From a virus, in the IMG/VR virus record IMGVR_UViG_3300046792_000213, positions 1 through 64,000 of that record: DNA of 64,000 bases, one strand, 5' to 3'. Positions within the stretch are counted from its first letter, which is position 1, and every line of letters begins with the position of its first letter. Below are positions 7,178 to 15,116 of the stretch, piece after piece. A program made the position numbers and the translations under genes. The notes under the pieces are model-generated. The model did no database searches. It had not been told where the DNA came from and worked only from the letters and a program-made list of their open reading frames with translations.

Positions 7178-8551
7178 GTGACCGGCCAGTCCACCAACGG
7201 GACCACCGTAAACGGCGCCATCCGGCCCCCGCGCGTGCCTGTGCTCGGGGACTGGCAGCCGATACGCCTCGGCGGCGTTCCCGCCATGATCACCGAGCCC
7301 GAGCCCGCCCCCGAGCCGATCGTCGAGCCCGTGACCGTCCCCTCCGACCCTGAGCCCCGCATCGACCACATCGCGCTCGCCGAAGCCGAGCGCATCCGGA
7401 CCCTTGCCGAGGCCGAGGCCGATGCAATCCGCGCCAAGGCAGTCGAGGAGGCCCGTAAGCAGCGCGTCATCAACGACCGTGCCGAGCGGAAAGCCGCCGA
7501 AGAGTCCGCAGCGTCTGCGGCCCGCATCGCCGAGAGCAACCGGCGCAAGACCGAGGCAGAGCGCACCACCGCCGACGCCGACAAGCAGGCCGCCGAGCAG
7601 CAGGCCGCCGAGCAGGCCGCCGCCGCCGAGATCAAGCACGCCGATGACAAATGGCGGCTCTACGCGATCTGGTTCGCGTTCGTCTGCGGCGTCGTCAGCC
7701 TGCCTGTGCAGATGTCGTTCTTCTGGAACCCGAAGGCGCCGTGGATGGCGGCGGCCCCGCTCATGCTCGAAGGCGCGGCGTGGGTCGTCCACCGCGGGGC
7801 TCGTGCGGCTGTCGCGAACCGGCGCCCGGTGTGGCACTACCGCACCATCGTGTGGCTCCTCGCGGTCCTGGCTGCCGGGGTGAACCTGTACCACGGACTT
7901 CACTCCTTCGATATCGGCACCGCGGTTGCGACGGCGTTCGCTTCGATTGCCGGCCCCGGGGTGTGGGACCTCCACGAGCACGGCCGCATCCGGAAGCGTG
8001 ACGGGGTCCTGACCCGTCGGGAGCGCAAAGTGCAGGAGCAGGCGGAGAAGGATGCCGCCGCCGAGAAGGCCGCGCGTGAGGCTTCCGCCCGGGCGGAGAA
8101 GGACGCCGCTGCGAAGGCCGCCGAGGAGGTCACGCAGAAGCTCGCCGCGGACCGCGGCGAGAGCTTCCCCGAGGTGTGGAAGCACGCCCTGAAACTGGCT
8201 GCCGCGCTCGGCGAAACCACCGTCACCGAGGCCGTCTGGCGTCGTGCCCACAAGGACGTCGAGGGCACCGACCCGGGCGACTCCGCGGAGGCTCAGCAAC
8301 TCCGCAACAAGGCCGCGCGGCGCATGCTCGATGCTCGCGCAGACGCCCCCGAAAAGAGCGTCTGGAAGGGCACAGAAACGGTCGTAAACGCACAGCGTGC
8401 AAACCAAATGCCCCGCACTCAGCGGGGGCCCGCACGGAAGCCCCCTGTGCGCCGTGTGGGTGACACCGAGCGGTACGTCGACGCGGCCCGCAAGCAGGCA
8501 TCCATCACCGCCAAGAACGCCACCGACACCACCCCGCGAGAGGACTTCTGA
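7178..8551 (+). CDS. DUF2637 / SpdB-like membrane protein
   Basis: 457 aa, GTG with AAAGGAG upstream. Residues 60-155 are an Ala/Glu/Arg coiled coil (IRTLAEAEADAIRAKAVEEA), residues about 160-265 hold four membrane segments (YAIWFAFVCGVVSLPVQMSF; APLMLEGAAWVV; IVWLLAVLAAGVNLYHGL; ATAFASIAGPGVW), and residues 280-457 are a charged cytoplasmic tail. DUF2637 proteins sit directly upstream of FtsK/TraB translocases in Streptomyces plasmids and integrative elements and resemble spread (Spd) proteins. The one-base gap to the FtsK gene supports co-function at the hyphal membrane during transfer. Confidence 0.8.
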   Translation: MTGQSTNGTTVNGAIRPPRVPVLGDWQPIRLGGVPAMITEPEPAPEPIVEPVTVPSDPEPRIDHIALAEAERIRTLAEAEADAIRAKAVEEARKQRVINDRAERKAAEESAASAARIAESNRRKTEAERTTADADKQAAEQQAAEQAAAAEIKHADDKWRLYAIWFAFVCGVVSLPVQMSFFWNPKAPWMAAAPLMLEGAAWVVHRGARAAVANRRPVWHYRTIVWLLAVLAAGVNLYHGLHSFDIGTAVATAFASIAGPGVWDLHEHGRIRKRDGVLTRRERKVQEQAEKDAAAEKAAREASARAEKDAAAKAAEEVTQKLAADRGESFPEVWKHALKLAAALGETTVTEAVWRRAHKDVEGTDPGDSAEAQQLRNKAARRMLDARADAPEKSVWKGTETVVNAQRANQMPRTQRGPARKPPVRRVGDTERYVDAARKQASITAKNATDTTPREDF

Positions 8552-8552
8552 G

Positions 8553-10595
8553 ATGGCTATCGACCACCTGCCCGACACGAGCGTCGAGGCCGTCGCCACC
8601 GTCCCGTCGGTGCCCGTGCAGAGCCCGTTCGTCGACCCCGACTACACCCCGGCCAAGCCCGCGCCGGCCCGCACCGGGTCCGCCGCCATGGTGGTCGCGA
8701 AGGCCACCGGGCGCGGCCTCGGAACCGGCACCCGCTGGGTCGTCACCGGGGTCGTACACAGTGCGCGTCAGTGGGTCGAGCTGTACCACGACGACTACCC
8801 CCAGATCGTCGCCCTCGCGGTTGCCGAACGGAAGGCCGTCAAGGACACCGCCGAGGCAGACGCGGCCAAGCTCGTCGTGAAGCAGTGGCGCCGCGAGCAC
8901 AAGCGGCACCGCCTCCAGCACCTCGGCCGGACCAGCCTCGGCACCCTCGCCACCGGCGGCACCCTCGCCATGGGCGGCCTCATCGTCGGCGGATGGCTCG
9001 ACCTGCTCCTCGCCGGTGTTGGCCTCGGCGCCACGGCATGGCACGGGCAGCGGGGCACGGGGTCTGCGGGAATCGAAGCCGAGCCCGAGCAGCAGGCGAT
9101 CGGCGCCGCCCTGCAGGGCGATGTCGTCAACGGCGGGGAGGCGCTTCTGGAGGCGTTCGCCGCCATCAAGGTCCCCGAGGGATCCCGTGTCGTGGCCCAC
9201 CAGCCCGGCCCGGACGACACGTCGGTCACCATCGTGAACCTGCCCGCGAACTTCACCGTCACCAGCCTCAAGGCCAAGACCGAGGAACTGGCGGGCGCCC
9301 TCGGCCGCGACGTCACCATGGTCGACATCCGCAAGGCCGGCCACGCCAACCAGGCCGCGGTCTGGCTGTCCAGCCGGGACCCTTTCGAGATTCCCCGCCC
9401 GTCACCGCTGCTCACCGGCAGCGCCGCCGTGGACGCCTGGCGGTACGGCATCGCCGTCGCGTGGAACAAGCGGGGCGAGCAGATTCTGCTGCCCATCACC
9501 AACTCGAACATCCTCATCGCCGGAATGACCCGCTCCGGCAAGGGCGTTGGGGCCGCCAACCTCACCGTCGGCGCCAGCCTCGACGTGCGCATCAACCTGC
9601 GGGTGGTGCCCGGCAAGATGAACGGCGAGTGGGACGCCTACGCCCGCGCCGGCGTCGCCAGCACTTACTTCAAGCCCGACCCGAAGCGACTCCTCGCCCT
9701 GCTGGAAGCCCTCAAGGCCGACAAGAACCGGCGCGAGGCCATCCTCGGCAAGCTCGGCAAGTCCAAGATGACCGCGGACACCATCGTCAAGCTCGGCGGC
9801 ATCGAACTCCTCATCATCGACGAACTGGCTACCTACACCCGGCCCGGCCGCCCGCTGCGTGACGAGATCCTCGAAGCCCTCATCGAACTGTCCGCGGTCG
9901 CTGCCGGGGCCGGCATCCTCATGGTGCTGATCACCCAGTACCCGGAGGCCGACGTCATCCCGCAGGCGTTGGCGATGAACTGCGGCACCCGGTGGGCTAT
10001 GCGCGTCGACAACGCGGGGCAGTCCAACGCGATCCTCGGCGGTGGCGCGTCCGGTTCCGGCCGGGACGCGTCCAAGTTCGACCCGCCCCGGCCGGGGCTC
10101 GGCTGGTTGGTCAACCCGTTCGCCAGCGTCACCGACCTCGCCCGGAGTTTCGACCTCGACGAGGACGACCGCGGCGAGATCACCCTGCTCCTGGAGCGGG
10201 CGGCACGACTCCGCGACAAGGCAGGCCGGCTGGTCGGCCAGTGGGACGACCCAATCGAGGCCACGTTGCAGCAGGAGACCGGCATGTCGTCGGCCGGCGG
10301 CGGGCCGGACCGCAACGGTGTCCCCGCCCGCCTCCTGCACCTGATGGACCCGCAGCAGGCCGCCGCCCACGAGGCGCTCACCGAGTGCGTCGAGGTCATG
10401 GACGCGTTCGGCCGGGACGCGCAGGTCGAGGAGGTGGCGGTGAAGCTGGGCATGCCGACGGAGCGGCTGAGTGAACTGCTGCGACTGGCCGGGGCCGGCT
10501 CCACCGTGAAGATCAACCACCCGGAGCGCGGGCGCGTGAACGGCTACCGCCGGGGCGACCTCACCGCGCTCCTCAACCGCGCCACAGCCGCCTGA
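8553..10595 (+). CDS. traB: FtsK/SpoIIIE-type DNA translocase (TraB-like transfer protein)
   Basis: 680 aa. Two hydrophobic segments at 127-165, a preceding basic region, then the motor: Walker A AGMTRSGKGVGA (about 323-334) and Walker B ELLIIDEL (about 418-425), followed by RWAMRVDNAGQSNAILGGG. The C-terminal 80 residues look like a winged helix (QVEEVAVKLGMPTERLSELL), the position where TraB proteins read clt/TRS sequences. Streptomyces TraB alone moves double-stranded plasmid DNA between hyphae. Its presence beside a full virion gene set is the oddest feature of the window. Alternative: a chromosome-type FtsK paralogue, less likely given the DUF2637 neighbour and size. The gene symbol is by role. 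Confidence 0.85.
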   Translation: MAIDHLPDTSVEAVATVPSVPVQSPFVDPDYTPAKPAPARTGSAAMVVAKATGRGLGTGTRWVVTGVVHSARQWVELYHDDYPQIVALAVAERKAVKDTAEADAAKLVVKQWRREHKRHRLQHLGRTSLGTLATGGTLAMGGLIVGGWLDLLLAGVGLGATAWHGQRGTGSAGIEAEPEQQAIGAALQGDVVNGGEALLEAFAAIKVPEGSRVVAHQPGPDDTSVTIVNLPANFTVTSLKAKTEELAGALGRDVTMVDIRKAGHANQAAVWLSSRDPFEIPRPSPLLTGSAAVDAWRYGIAVAWNKRGEQILLPITNSNILIAGMTRSGKGVGAANLTVGASLDVRINLRVVPGKMNGEWDAYARAGVASTYFKPDPKRLLALLEALKADKNRREAILGKLGKSKMTADTIVKLGGIELLIIDELATYTRPGRPLRDEILEALIELSAVAAGAGILMVLITQYPEADVIPQALAMNCGTRWAMRVDNAGQSNAILGGGASGSGRDASKFDPPRPGLGWLVNPFASVTDLARSFDLDEDDRGEITLLLERAARLRDKAGRLVGQWDDPIEATLQQETGMSSAGGGPDRNGVPARLLHLMDPQQAAAHEALTECVEVMDAFGRDAQVEEVAVKLGMPTERLSELLRLAGAGSTVKINHPERGRVNGYRRGDLTALLNRATAA

Positions 10596-10602
10596 AACAC
10601 CC

Positions 10603-10684
10603 CGGACAGGGGGCGGACAGCCGCGCAAACCCGCAGGTCACGGCCCGGACACTCGGTCGGACGGCGGGCGGACGGCGACCGGAC
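10603..10684. repeat. Phased CGGAC repeats after the FtsK/TraB gene (clt-like candidate)
   Basis: CGGAC occurs at 10603, 10614, 10646, 10658, 10669 and 10680; spacing is 11, 32, 12, 11 and 11 bp, so copies fall on one face of the helix. The array lies in the 237-bp gap right after the translocase gene, where Streptomyces plasmids often carry clt with short TraB recognition repeats. Binding is not shown; GC-rich low complexity could mimic it. Confidence 0.5.
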
Positions 10685-10717
10685 ACGTCCGCCCCTCGTC
10701 CGGGTCCCGCCCGGGTG

Positions 10718-10761
10718 GCAAACCGGGGCGAACCCGACAGGCATCCGGGGCGCAAACCGGG
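10718..10761. repeat. Direct repeat GCAAACCGGG
   Basis: Two exact 10-bp copies at 10718-10727 and 10752-10761, 34 bp apart, plus a related GCAAACCCG at 10625. They lie in the same gene-free gap as the CGGAC repeats and add to its appearance as a cis-acting locus. Confidence 0.4.
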
Positions 10762-10832
10762 ATTAACAACGCACGGTAACACCGGGGTCAGACCGACCCC
10801 GGACCACCCCAACCAAGATCGGAAGGAATCCC

Positions 10833-11243
10833 ATGCCCACCCAACCACCCATGACCGCCGACGAAGTGTTCGACGGCTACGACTTCCGCACCAACGGAGG
10901 CCGGGAAGGCACGACCTTCTACTTCCGCGGCCACCTGACCGCCGAGGAGATCGCCGCCACGTACAGCCGCACCTACCCCAATCCCGAGGCCACCGGCTCG
11001 TACCGCATCGATGCCGCCAGTGGCCGCCACGCATGGCACGTCTTCACCCAGCACGAGGACGGCTGCTACCTGATCGCCGCCGCCGACGGTCCGTTCGACC
11101 TCGACCGCGACTACGACCTCTGCACCTGCAAGGCGGCACAGTCCCGCCAGAACGACGGGCGCGGCTACGAGTACCGGCACCCGCACCCCGCCACCAAGCG
11201 CACGCCGGGTGCCATCCCCGTCACCTGGGTCACCGCGGCCTGA
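10833..11243 (+). CDS. Hypothetical protein
   Basis: 136 aa, ATG with GGAAGGA. Mixed alpha/beta with a Cys pair (LCTCKAA) and a His/Arg-rich end. First gene after the repeat locus and first of a series of very small genes with nearly the same leader (AAGATCGGAAGGAATCCC). Not recognised. Confidence 0.65.
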   Translation: MPTQPPMTADEVFDGYDFRTNGGREGTTFYFRGHLTAEEIAATYSRTYPNPEATGSYRIDAASGRHAWHVFTQHEDGCYLIAAADGPFDLDRDYDLCTCKAAQSRQNDGRGYEYRHPHPATKRTPGAIPVTWVTAA

Positions 11244-11326
11244 CCGAGGCCACCGACCGCGTGCGCCACGGCTCCGCCGACTGACATCTGCCCCAGCCGA
11301 ACCCAACCAGGATCGAAAGGACTCCC

Positions 11327-11548
11327 ATGCCCTACGAGCAGTACGACAAGCCGACCACTCTTCGCGAGGCGGACCAGAACATCGCGTGCATCCAGCGCTG
11401 CCAGCGGGAACTCCGCGACCGGGGTCGCACCACTGACGCCGCCGGATGGGACAGCGAACTGATCGAGCAGCAGCAGGCACGCGAGGAGATCAAGCAGCAG
11501 GGCAACGCCGCCCTCTCCAAGATCTTCCGCAGCATCCACAGCAAGTGA
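11327..11548 (+). CDS. Small helical protein
   Basis: 73 aa, leader GGATCGAAAGGACTCCC. Charged and helical throughout (LREADQNIACIQRCQRELRD), likely a coiled coil. Not recognised. Confidence 0.6.
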   Translation: MPYEQYDKPTTLREADQNIACIQRCQRELRDRGRTTDAAGWDSELIEQQQAREEIKQQGNAALSKIFRSIHSK

Positions 11549-11561
11549 TCGGAGAAACCCC

Positions 11562-11621
11562 ATGCCCAAGCAGACCTACATCATCACCGCCCTCCGGCAC
11601 GTAGGCGACTACTCGTACTGA
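11562..11621 (+). CDS. 19-aa mini-protein with strong ribosome-binding site
   Basis: The leader GATCGGAGAAACCCC and ATG match those of the neighbouring genes, but the frame closes after 19 codons (MPKQTYIITALRHVGDYSY). It could be a true micro-protein, a leader peptide, or a gene truncated after its leader was retained. Confidence 0.45.
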   Translation: MPKQTYIITALRHVGDYSY

Positions 11622-11659
11622 ACGCCGCAGCCCCACTCGGCAAGATCGAAAGGACCCCC

Positions 11660-11857
11660 ATGGCAGCCAAGATCGTGTCTACCGTCCCGAACAGGTCGGG
11701 AGCCCACGTCAACGTCATTGAGAAGAACGGCCCCAACAACCTCGGCTGGGAATGCACTGGCTGCAACACCAGCAACGTCGTCGGCGGCTACGACTTCCAG
11801 ATCACCCGGCAGGCCCAGGAGCACGCCAACACCTGCTCATTCCTCCCGAGGGGCTGA
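11660..11857 (+). CDS. Small zinc-binding protein
   Basis: 65 aa, leader AAGATCGAAAGGACCCCC. CTGC near residue 33 and a later H-x3-C (HANTC) give a C2HC-type metal site, with Trp before it (GWECTGC). Common style for small phage/plasmid zinc proteins; function unknown. Confidence 0.65.
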   Translation: MAAKIVSTVPNRSGAHVNVIEKNGPNNLGWECTGCNTSNVVGGYDFQITRQAQEHANTCSFLPRG

Positions 11858-11859
11858 TC

Positions 11860-12306
11860 GTGGCATCCCTCGCGATCATCTCGTTCGGCTACCTGCACGG
11901 GACCCCACCAGACGCCCACATCACGGTCGACCTGCGCACCCACTTCCGAGACCCGCACTTCGACCCGGCGCTGCGGGACATGACCGCCCACGATTGGGAG
12001 ATCCGCGACACCGTCCTCAATACCCCCGGTATTCGCGCCCTCGTCGACGCCACCGTCGCCATGATCCGCGCCTACCAGGCCGCCCCCAGCCCCGCCCCGC
12101 TCACGGTCGCCGTGGGCTGTGCAGGAGGTAGGCATCGCGCTGCGGCATTTGCCATGGAGGTCGGAGCCCGGACGAGTGCCACTGTCACCCACCGCGACCT
12201 GACCAAACCCGTCATCAACCATCGAACCGAAAGGACCCCTCATGCCCCTCGACCTCACCGGCAAAGCCTGGGGCCGCAAGGTCATCCCCAAGTTCACCGA
12301 CGCTGA
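11860..12306 (+). CDS. RapZ C-terminal-domain-like protein
   Basis: 148 aa from GTG 11860. It matches the C-terminal domain of RapZ: FGYLHGTPPDAHITVDLRTH, DPALRDMTAHD, and the nucleotide/phosphate loop VAVGCAGGRHRAAAFA (RapZ: IGCTGGKHRS). The Walker-type N-terminal kinase domain of RapZ is absent. In Gram-negatives this domain binds small RNA and amino-sugar metabolites; stand-alone versions occur in actinobacterial mobile elements with unknown role. Its last 65 bp overlap the next gene in another frame, so the true end may be shorter or the overlap real. Confidence 0.75.
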   Translation: MASLAIISFGYLHGTPPDAHITVDLRTHFRDPHFDPALRDMTAHDWEIRDTVLNTPGIRALVDATVAMIRAYQAAPSPAPLTVAVGCAGGRHRAAAFAMEVGARTSATVTHRDLTKPVINHRTERTPHAPRPHRQSLGPQGHPQVHRR

Positions 12307-12445
12307 ACTCGCAGACGCCATCGAGACCTACGAGACCGCGCTAGCCGACCCCAACCTCGACCCGAACCCCGACGTGTACCGCGGCCTCATCCGCGAGTGG
12401 GAACAGCGCCACGGGCTCGCCGAAAAACCCCGGTACGAGATCTGA
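12242..12445 (+). CDS. Small hypothetical protein
   Basis: 67 aa, leader CCGAAAGGACCCCT. Helical acidic centre (TDAELADAIETYETALADPN) with a TPR-like look; not recognised. Overlaps the 3' end of the RapZ-domain gene. Confidence 0.6.
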   Translation: MPLDLTGKAWGRKVIPKFTDAELADAIETYETALADPNLDPNPDVYRGLIREWEQRHGLAEKPRYEI

Positions 12446-12462
12446 CACCCGAAAGGAACCCC

Positions 12463-12663
12463 ATGCCCTACCGCCCCGGTGACCGTGTCACCATCACCAA
12501 CCCCCACCCCGAGAACGCGAAATGGCGTGGCCTGACCGGCACCGTAGTGGACGACGGCTCCAAGTCCGGCGGCCTCATCCCCGTCAAGGGCCTCGATGGT
12601 CGCATCAAGGAAGCCGTCGCCGGCTACCGCGGCTTCTACGCCGAGGAGCTGACCCGCGCATGA
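12463..12663 (+). CDS. KOW-like small protein
   Basis: 66 aa, leader CCGAAAGGAACCCC. YRPGDRVTITNPHPENAKWR followed by GLTGTVVDDG is a KOW/SH3-barrel pattern as in NusG or L24; stand-alone copies are common on Streptomyces elements. Start 12463 chosen over an upstream ATG because of the leader. Overlaps the next gene by 4 bp. Confidence 0.65.
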   Translation: MPYRPGDRVTITNPHPENAKWRGLTGTVVDDGSKSGGLIPVKGLDGRIKEAVAGYRGFYAEELTRA

Positions 12664-13169
12664 CCACCAACAACACCCTTCCGGAGCCCACCGACCGGGA
12701 CCTGCTCGACCTCGTCACCATCCACACGCAGATCCGCCAGCAGCCGGCCAGCGCGGGCATATGGGTCCCGCCGATGCCCCCGTTCGAGAACCCCGCGCTC
12801 AATCGGCGGGTCCGTCGCCTCGCCGCGGACTACGTCGTCCTTCGGCTCTACCGGGCACACATCGACGCCTGGTGGGCCGAGCGGGACGAGGCCCGGGGCT
12901 ACGAGGAGATCAACGCCCGTATTCGGGAACGCAACGAGCAGATCATGGCCGCCGCGATGTGGGCGGCGCGCACCCGCGGCGGCGAGATCAAACCATTCCC
13001 CACGGAAGAAGCCGCGCGTCGCGCCGTCCACTCCAACAGCATCTACGGCACCGTGCTACGCCGCACACGGCCGGGTGGTCCTTGGATTGACGTCGTCTCA
13101 ATCCCCCTGGAAGAGATCACGGCAACATCCCGGATCCGCAGCGCCGCCGACGAACTCACGGGGGCCTGA
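12660..13169 (+). CDS. Hypothetical protein
   Basis: 169 aa, ATG coupled to the KOW-like gene. Largely helical with WWAERDEARGYEEINARIRE and a C-terminal beta part. No Cys and no membrane segment. Not recognised. Confidence 0.65.
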   Translation: MTTNNTLPEPTDRDLLDLVTIHTQIRQQPASAGIWVPPMPPFENPALNRRVRRLAADYVVLRLYRAHIDAWWAERDEARGYEEINARIRERNEQIMAAAMWAARTRGGEIKPFPTEEAARRAVHSNSIYGTVLRRTRPGGPWIDVVSIPLEEITATSRIRSAADELTGA

Positions 13170-13171
13170 CC

Positions 13172-13369
13172 ATGGCATCCCGAACCGTCACCGACTCCGG
13201 CATGACCGACCAGCAGTGGGAAGCACAGAACTCCCGCCTCGGGCCGTCCGCCGCCGAGAAGCGCGGCCTGTGCTGGCAGTGCGCCGGCAAGAAAGTCCTC
13301 TACACGGCGTTCGGCGGCGTACAGCGCGAGGTCGACTGCGGCGAGTGCCGCGGCACCGGAAAGGCGTGA
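13172..13369 (+). CDS. DnaJ-type zinc-finger small protein
   Basis: 65 aa. CWQCAGKKVLYTAFG followed by CGECRGTGKA resembles one CxxCxGxG half-site pair of the DnaJ central zinc domain. Small proteins of this type occur across actinophages. Function unknown. Confidence 0.65.
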   Translation: MASRTVTDSGMTDQQWEAQNSRLGPSAAEKRGLCWQCAGKKVLYTAFGGVQREVDCGECRGTGKA

Positions 13370-13370
13370 G

Positions 13371-13655
13371 ATGAACCTGTCGTTCCCCACCCGGCTGGGC
13401 GAGAAAGTCATCGTCCGCTCAGGTCCGCTCGGGTCGCGCTGGTCATGCTCAGGCTGCAAGCAGACCGGCACTCCCCGCAAGGCCGACCTGGAAAAGGAAG
13501 CCGCCAGGCACGCTGCCGCCTGCCGATACCGCAAAGGTCAACTCGTCCCGGACCTGCGGGGCTGGGACTGCGCCCGCTGCAACTTCGGCAACCACCGCGC
13601 CGCCCCGACCTGCGCCGGATGCGGCGCCCACGCCCGCCTCGCCGCCATCTGGTGA
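13371..13655 (+). CDS. Double zinc-ribbon protein
   Basis: 94 aa. One site is CSGCKQT with HAAAC (C2HC), the second is CARCNFGNHRAAPTCAGCGA, a RanBP2-type pattern (W-D-C-x2-C-x10-C-x2-C). Likely binds RNA or protein; role unknown. Confidence 0.7.
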   Translation: MNLSFPTRLGEKVIVRSGPLGSRWSCSGCKQTGTPRKADLEKEAARHAAACRYRKGQLVPDLRGWDCARCNFGNHRAAPTCAGCGAHARLAAIW

Positions 13656-13683
13656 CCAAGCACAACCAGAGAAGAGGCTGACC

Positions 13684-13941
13684 ATGTACCCGACCGGCAC
13701 CCACGTCACGATCCGCTCCGTCGACCACCTGCCCGGCAAGCACCGCAACCTCATCGGCCGGGAGGGCATAGTCGGCGATCACGAGAACGGCATGAACATC
13801 CTCACCGCCACCGGCTGGGTGATCGGCGGGCACTACGCCTTCCCCGACGACGCCCTCACCGTTACCGGGCGCGGCACCCCGCCCGCCATGCCGCGCCGGT
13901 ACCGGGTCCGCGGCTACTACGCGCCCGACCAGGAGTCCTGA
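13684..13941 (+). CDS. KOW-like small protein, second copy
   Basis: 85 aa, AGAAGAGG upstream. MYPTGTHVTIRSVDHLPGKH then NLIGREGIVGD is the same barrel pattern as the protein encoded at 12463. Overlaps the next start by one base (TGATG). Confidence 0.6.
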   Translation: MYPTGTHVTIRSVDHLPGKHRNLIGREGIVGDHENGMNILTATGWVIGGHYAFPDDALTVTGRGTPPAMPRRYRVRGYYAPDQES

Positions 13942-14144
13942 TGCCGATCACGATCCGCAAGTCCATCCGCATCCTGCCCGGAGTGAAGCTGAACTTCGGC
14001 CGCCGCTCGCGGTCGATCACGATCGGGCCGAAGTGGTTCAAGAAGACGTACTCGTCCACCGGCCGCACCACGACCTCCGCCGACCTTCCCGGCCCGTTCG
14101 GATGGCGCACCAGCACCCGCCGCACCCGGAACGAGAACCAGTAA
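13941..14144 (+). CDS. DUF4236-like protein
   Basis: 67 aa. RKSIRILPGVKLNFGRRSRS and the GRTTTSADLPG motif fit the DUF4236 family (short beta-hairpin proteins). Last gene of the plus-strand module; a strong terminator follows 70 bp later. Confidence 0.75.
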   Translation: MPITIRKSIRILPGVKLNFGRRSRSITIGPKWFKKTYSSTGRTTTSADLPGPFGWRTSTRRTRNENQ

Positions 14145-14213
14145 CCACTCCGCCGGCCAACCCACAAGCCCCGCCCAAAGCCACACCACCAACCGGCCCC
14201 GGACCCACGACAG

Positions 14214-14242
14214 CCGCCCCTGCCCGAGAAGGGCAGGGGCGG
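14214..14242 (+). terminator. Strong terminator ending the plus-strand module
   Basis: A stem CCGCCCCTGCCC with arm GGGCAGGGGCGG and a GAGAA-type loop, followed by TTCG, closes the operon that begins at 2893. The rest of the 14145-14417 gap carries no gene I can support. Confidence 0.75.
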
Positions 14243-14417
14243 TTCGCTTGCGTCAGGCGGGTGGCACGTCGAGCTCGTCGTTCGCGCAGCCGGCAGCGAC
14301 GCGACGATCATTCGCTTCATCATGGGACCTGCGCACCGAGTGCTCGGCAGCAACAGGGGCAGGCGCGACCGGCGTTCACTCGGCGGAGCGAACCAGGACG
14401 CACTACGCTCACCGGCC

Positions 14418-15017
14418 ATGTCCATCCACTGGTCCGACGGCACCAACGCCATCGCCGCCACAGCCAGCGCCGTCGCAGCCGTGGCCGCCTGGTTTGCCGC
14501 ACGCAGATCCAACACGACCGCCGAGACCGTGGCGCGAATCGAGCGCGACCGCTGGCACACCGAACTCACCCCGGAATTCGATGTCACCGCAACAGCCCTC
14601 GGGCCTGGCACCAACAAGGCGTCCCTGCACATCACGCTCAAGAAGCCAACCGGCCTGCCGGGGCTCACTAAAGGCATCCTCCGAATCCGGGACGACGGCT
14701 ACGTCCACCAGCCGCTCGGCTTCGTTACCCAGGAGATGATCGACGCCACCATCTACGGCCCGTACCGGTTCGAACCTGGCATCAGTGGCGCCAGCGCGGA
14801 CGGCCGTACCGTGACCAGCCGCCCAATCGGCCTTGGTGACTGGGACAAGTTCGCCCTTGAACGCACCCTGCCAGACCACGTGGACCAGGATGTCTGGCAC
14901 AGCACCTACGACAACGCCCTTATCAGGCTGTCCATCGAGTGCCACGCCGACGGCCACAAGCCCTGGCACGTCACTTACGAGATAGCCGTTGCTGATCCTG
15001 CCTCACCCCAGGCATGA
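14418..15017 (+). CDS. Membrane-anchored protein of unknown function
   Basis: 199 aa. Residues 8-30 form a hydrophobic Ala-rich helix (NAIAATASAVAAVAAWFAAR), then a soluble beta-rich domain with many Asp/Trp (GLGDWDKFALERTLPDHVDQ). Stands alone between two hairpins, so it is a separate cassette. Single-gene cassettes at this location can be moron genes (for example exclusion functions), which is only a guess. Confidence 0.65.
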   Translation: MSIHWSDGTNAIAATASAVAAVAAWFAARRSNTTAETVARIERDRWHTELTPEFDVTATALGPGTNKASLHITLKKPTGLPGLTKGILRIRDDGYVHQPLGFVTQEMIDATIYGPYRFEPGISGASADGRTVTSRPIGLGDWDKFALERTLPDHVDQDVWHSTYDNALIRLSIECHADGHKPWHVTYEIAVADPASPQA

Positions 15018-15018
15018 G

Positions 15019-15056
15019 GAAGCCGCCCCCACCCCGCGAAGGGTGAGGGCGGCTTC
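15019..15056 (+). terminator. Hairpin between convergent genes
   Basis: GAAGCCGCCC and GGGCGGCTTC form a 10-bp stem lying between the ends of the plus-strand membrane gene (15017) and the minus-strand DinD-like gene (15117). It can serve both directions. Confidence 0.7.
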
Positions 15057-15116
15057 GTGGTCAGGTGCGGCGGCGGTCAGGGAGTAGCGCCGGCGGCGTG
15101 GTCGGTGGGGGCGTCG

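Noticed and set aside
7007-8599. 530-codon minus-strand ORF opposite the DUF2637 gene
   Set aside because: Shadow of the coiled-coil gene; no motif or ribosome site.
2893-14144. RepSA-type replication initiator or ParA/ParB in the plasmid-like module
   Set aside because: Searched by eye among all plausible proteins; none has the expected motifs, so an autonomous plasmid replicon is not claimed.
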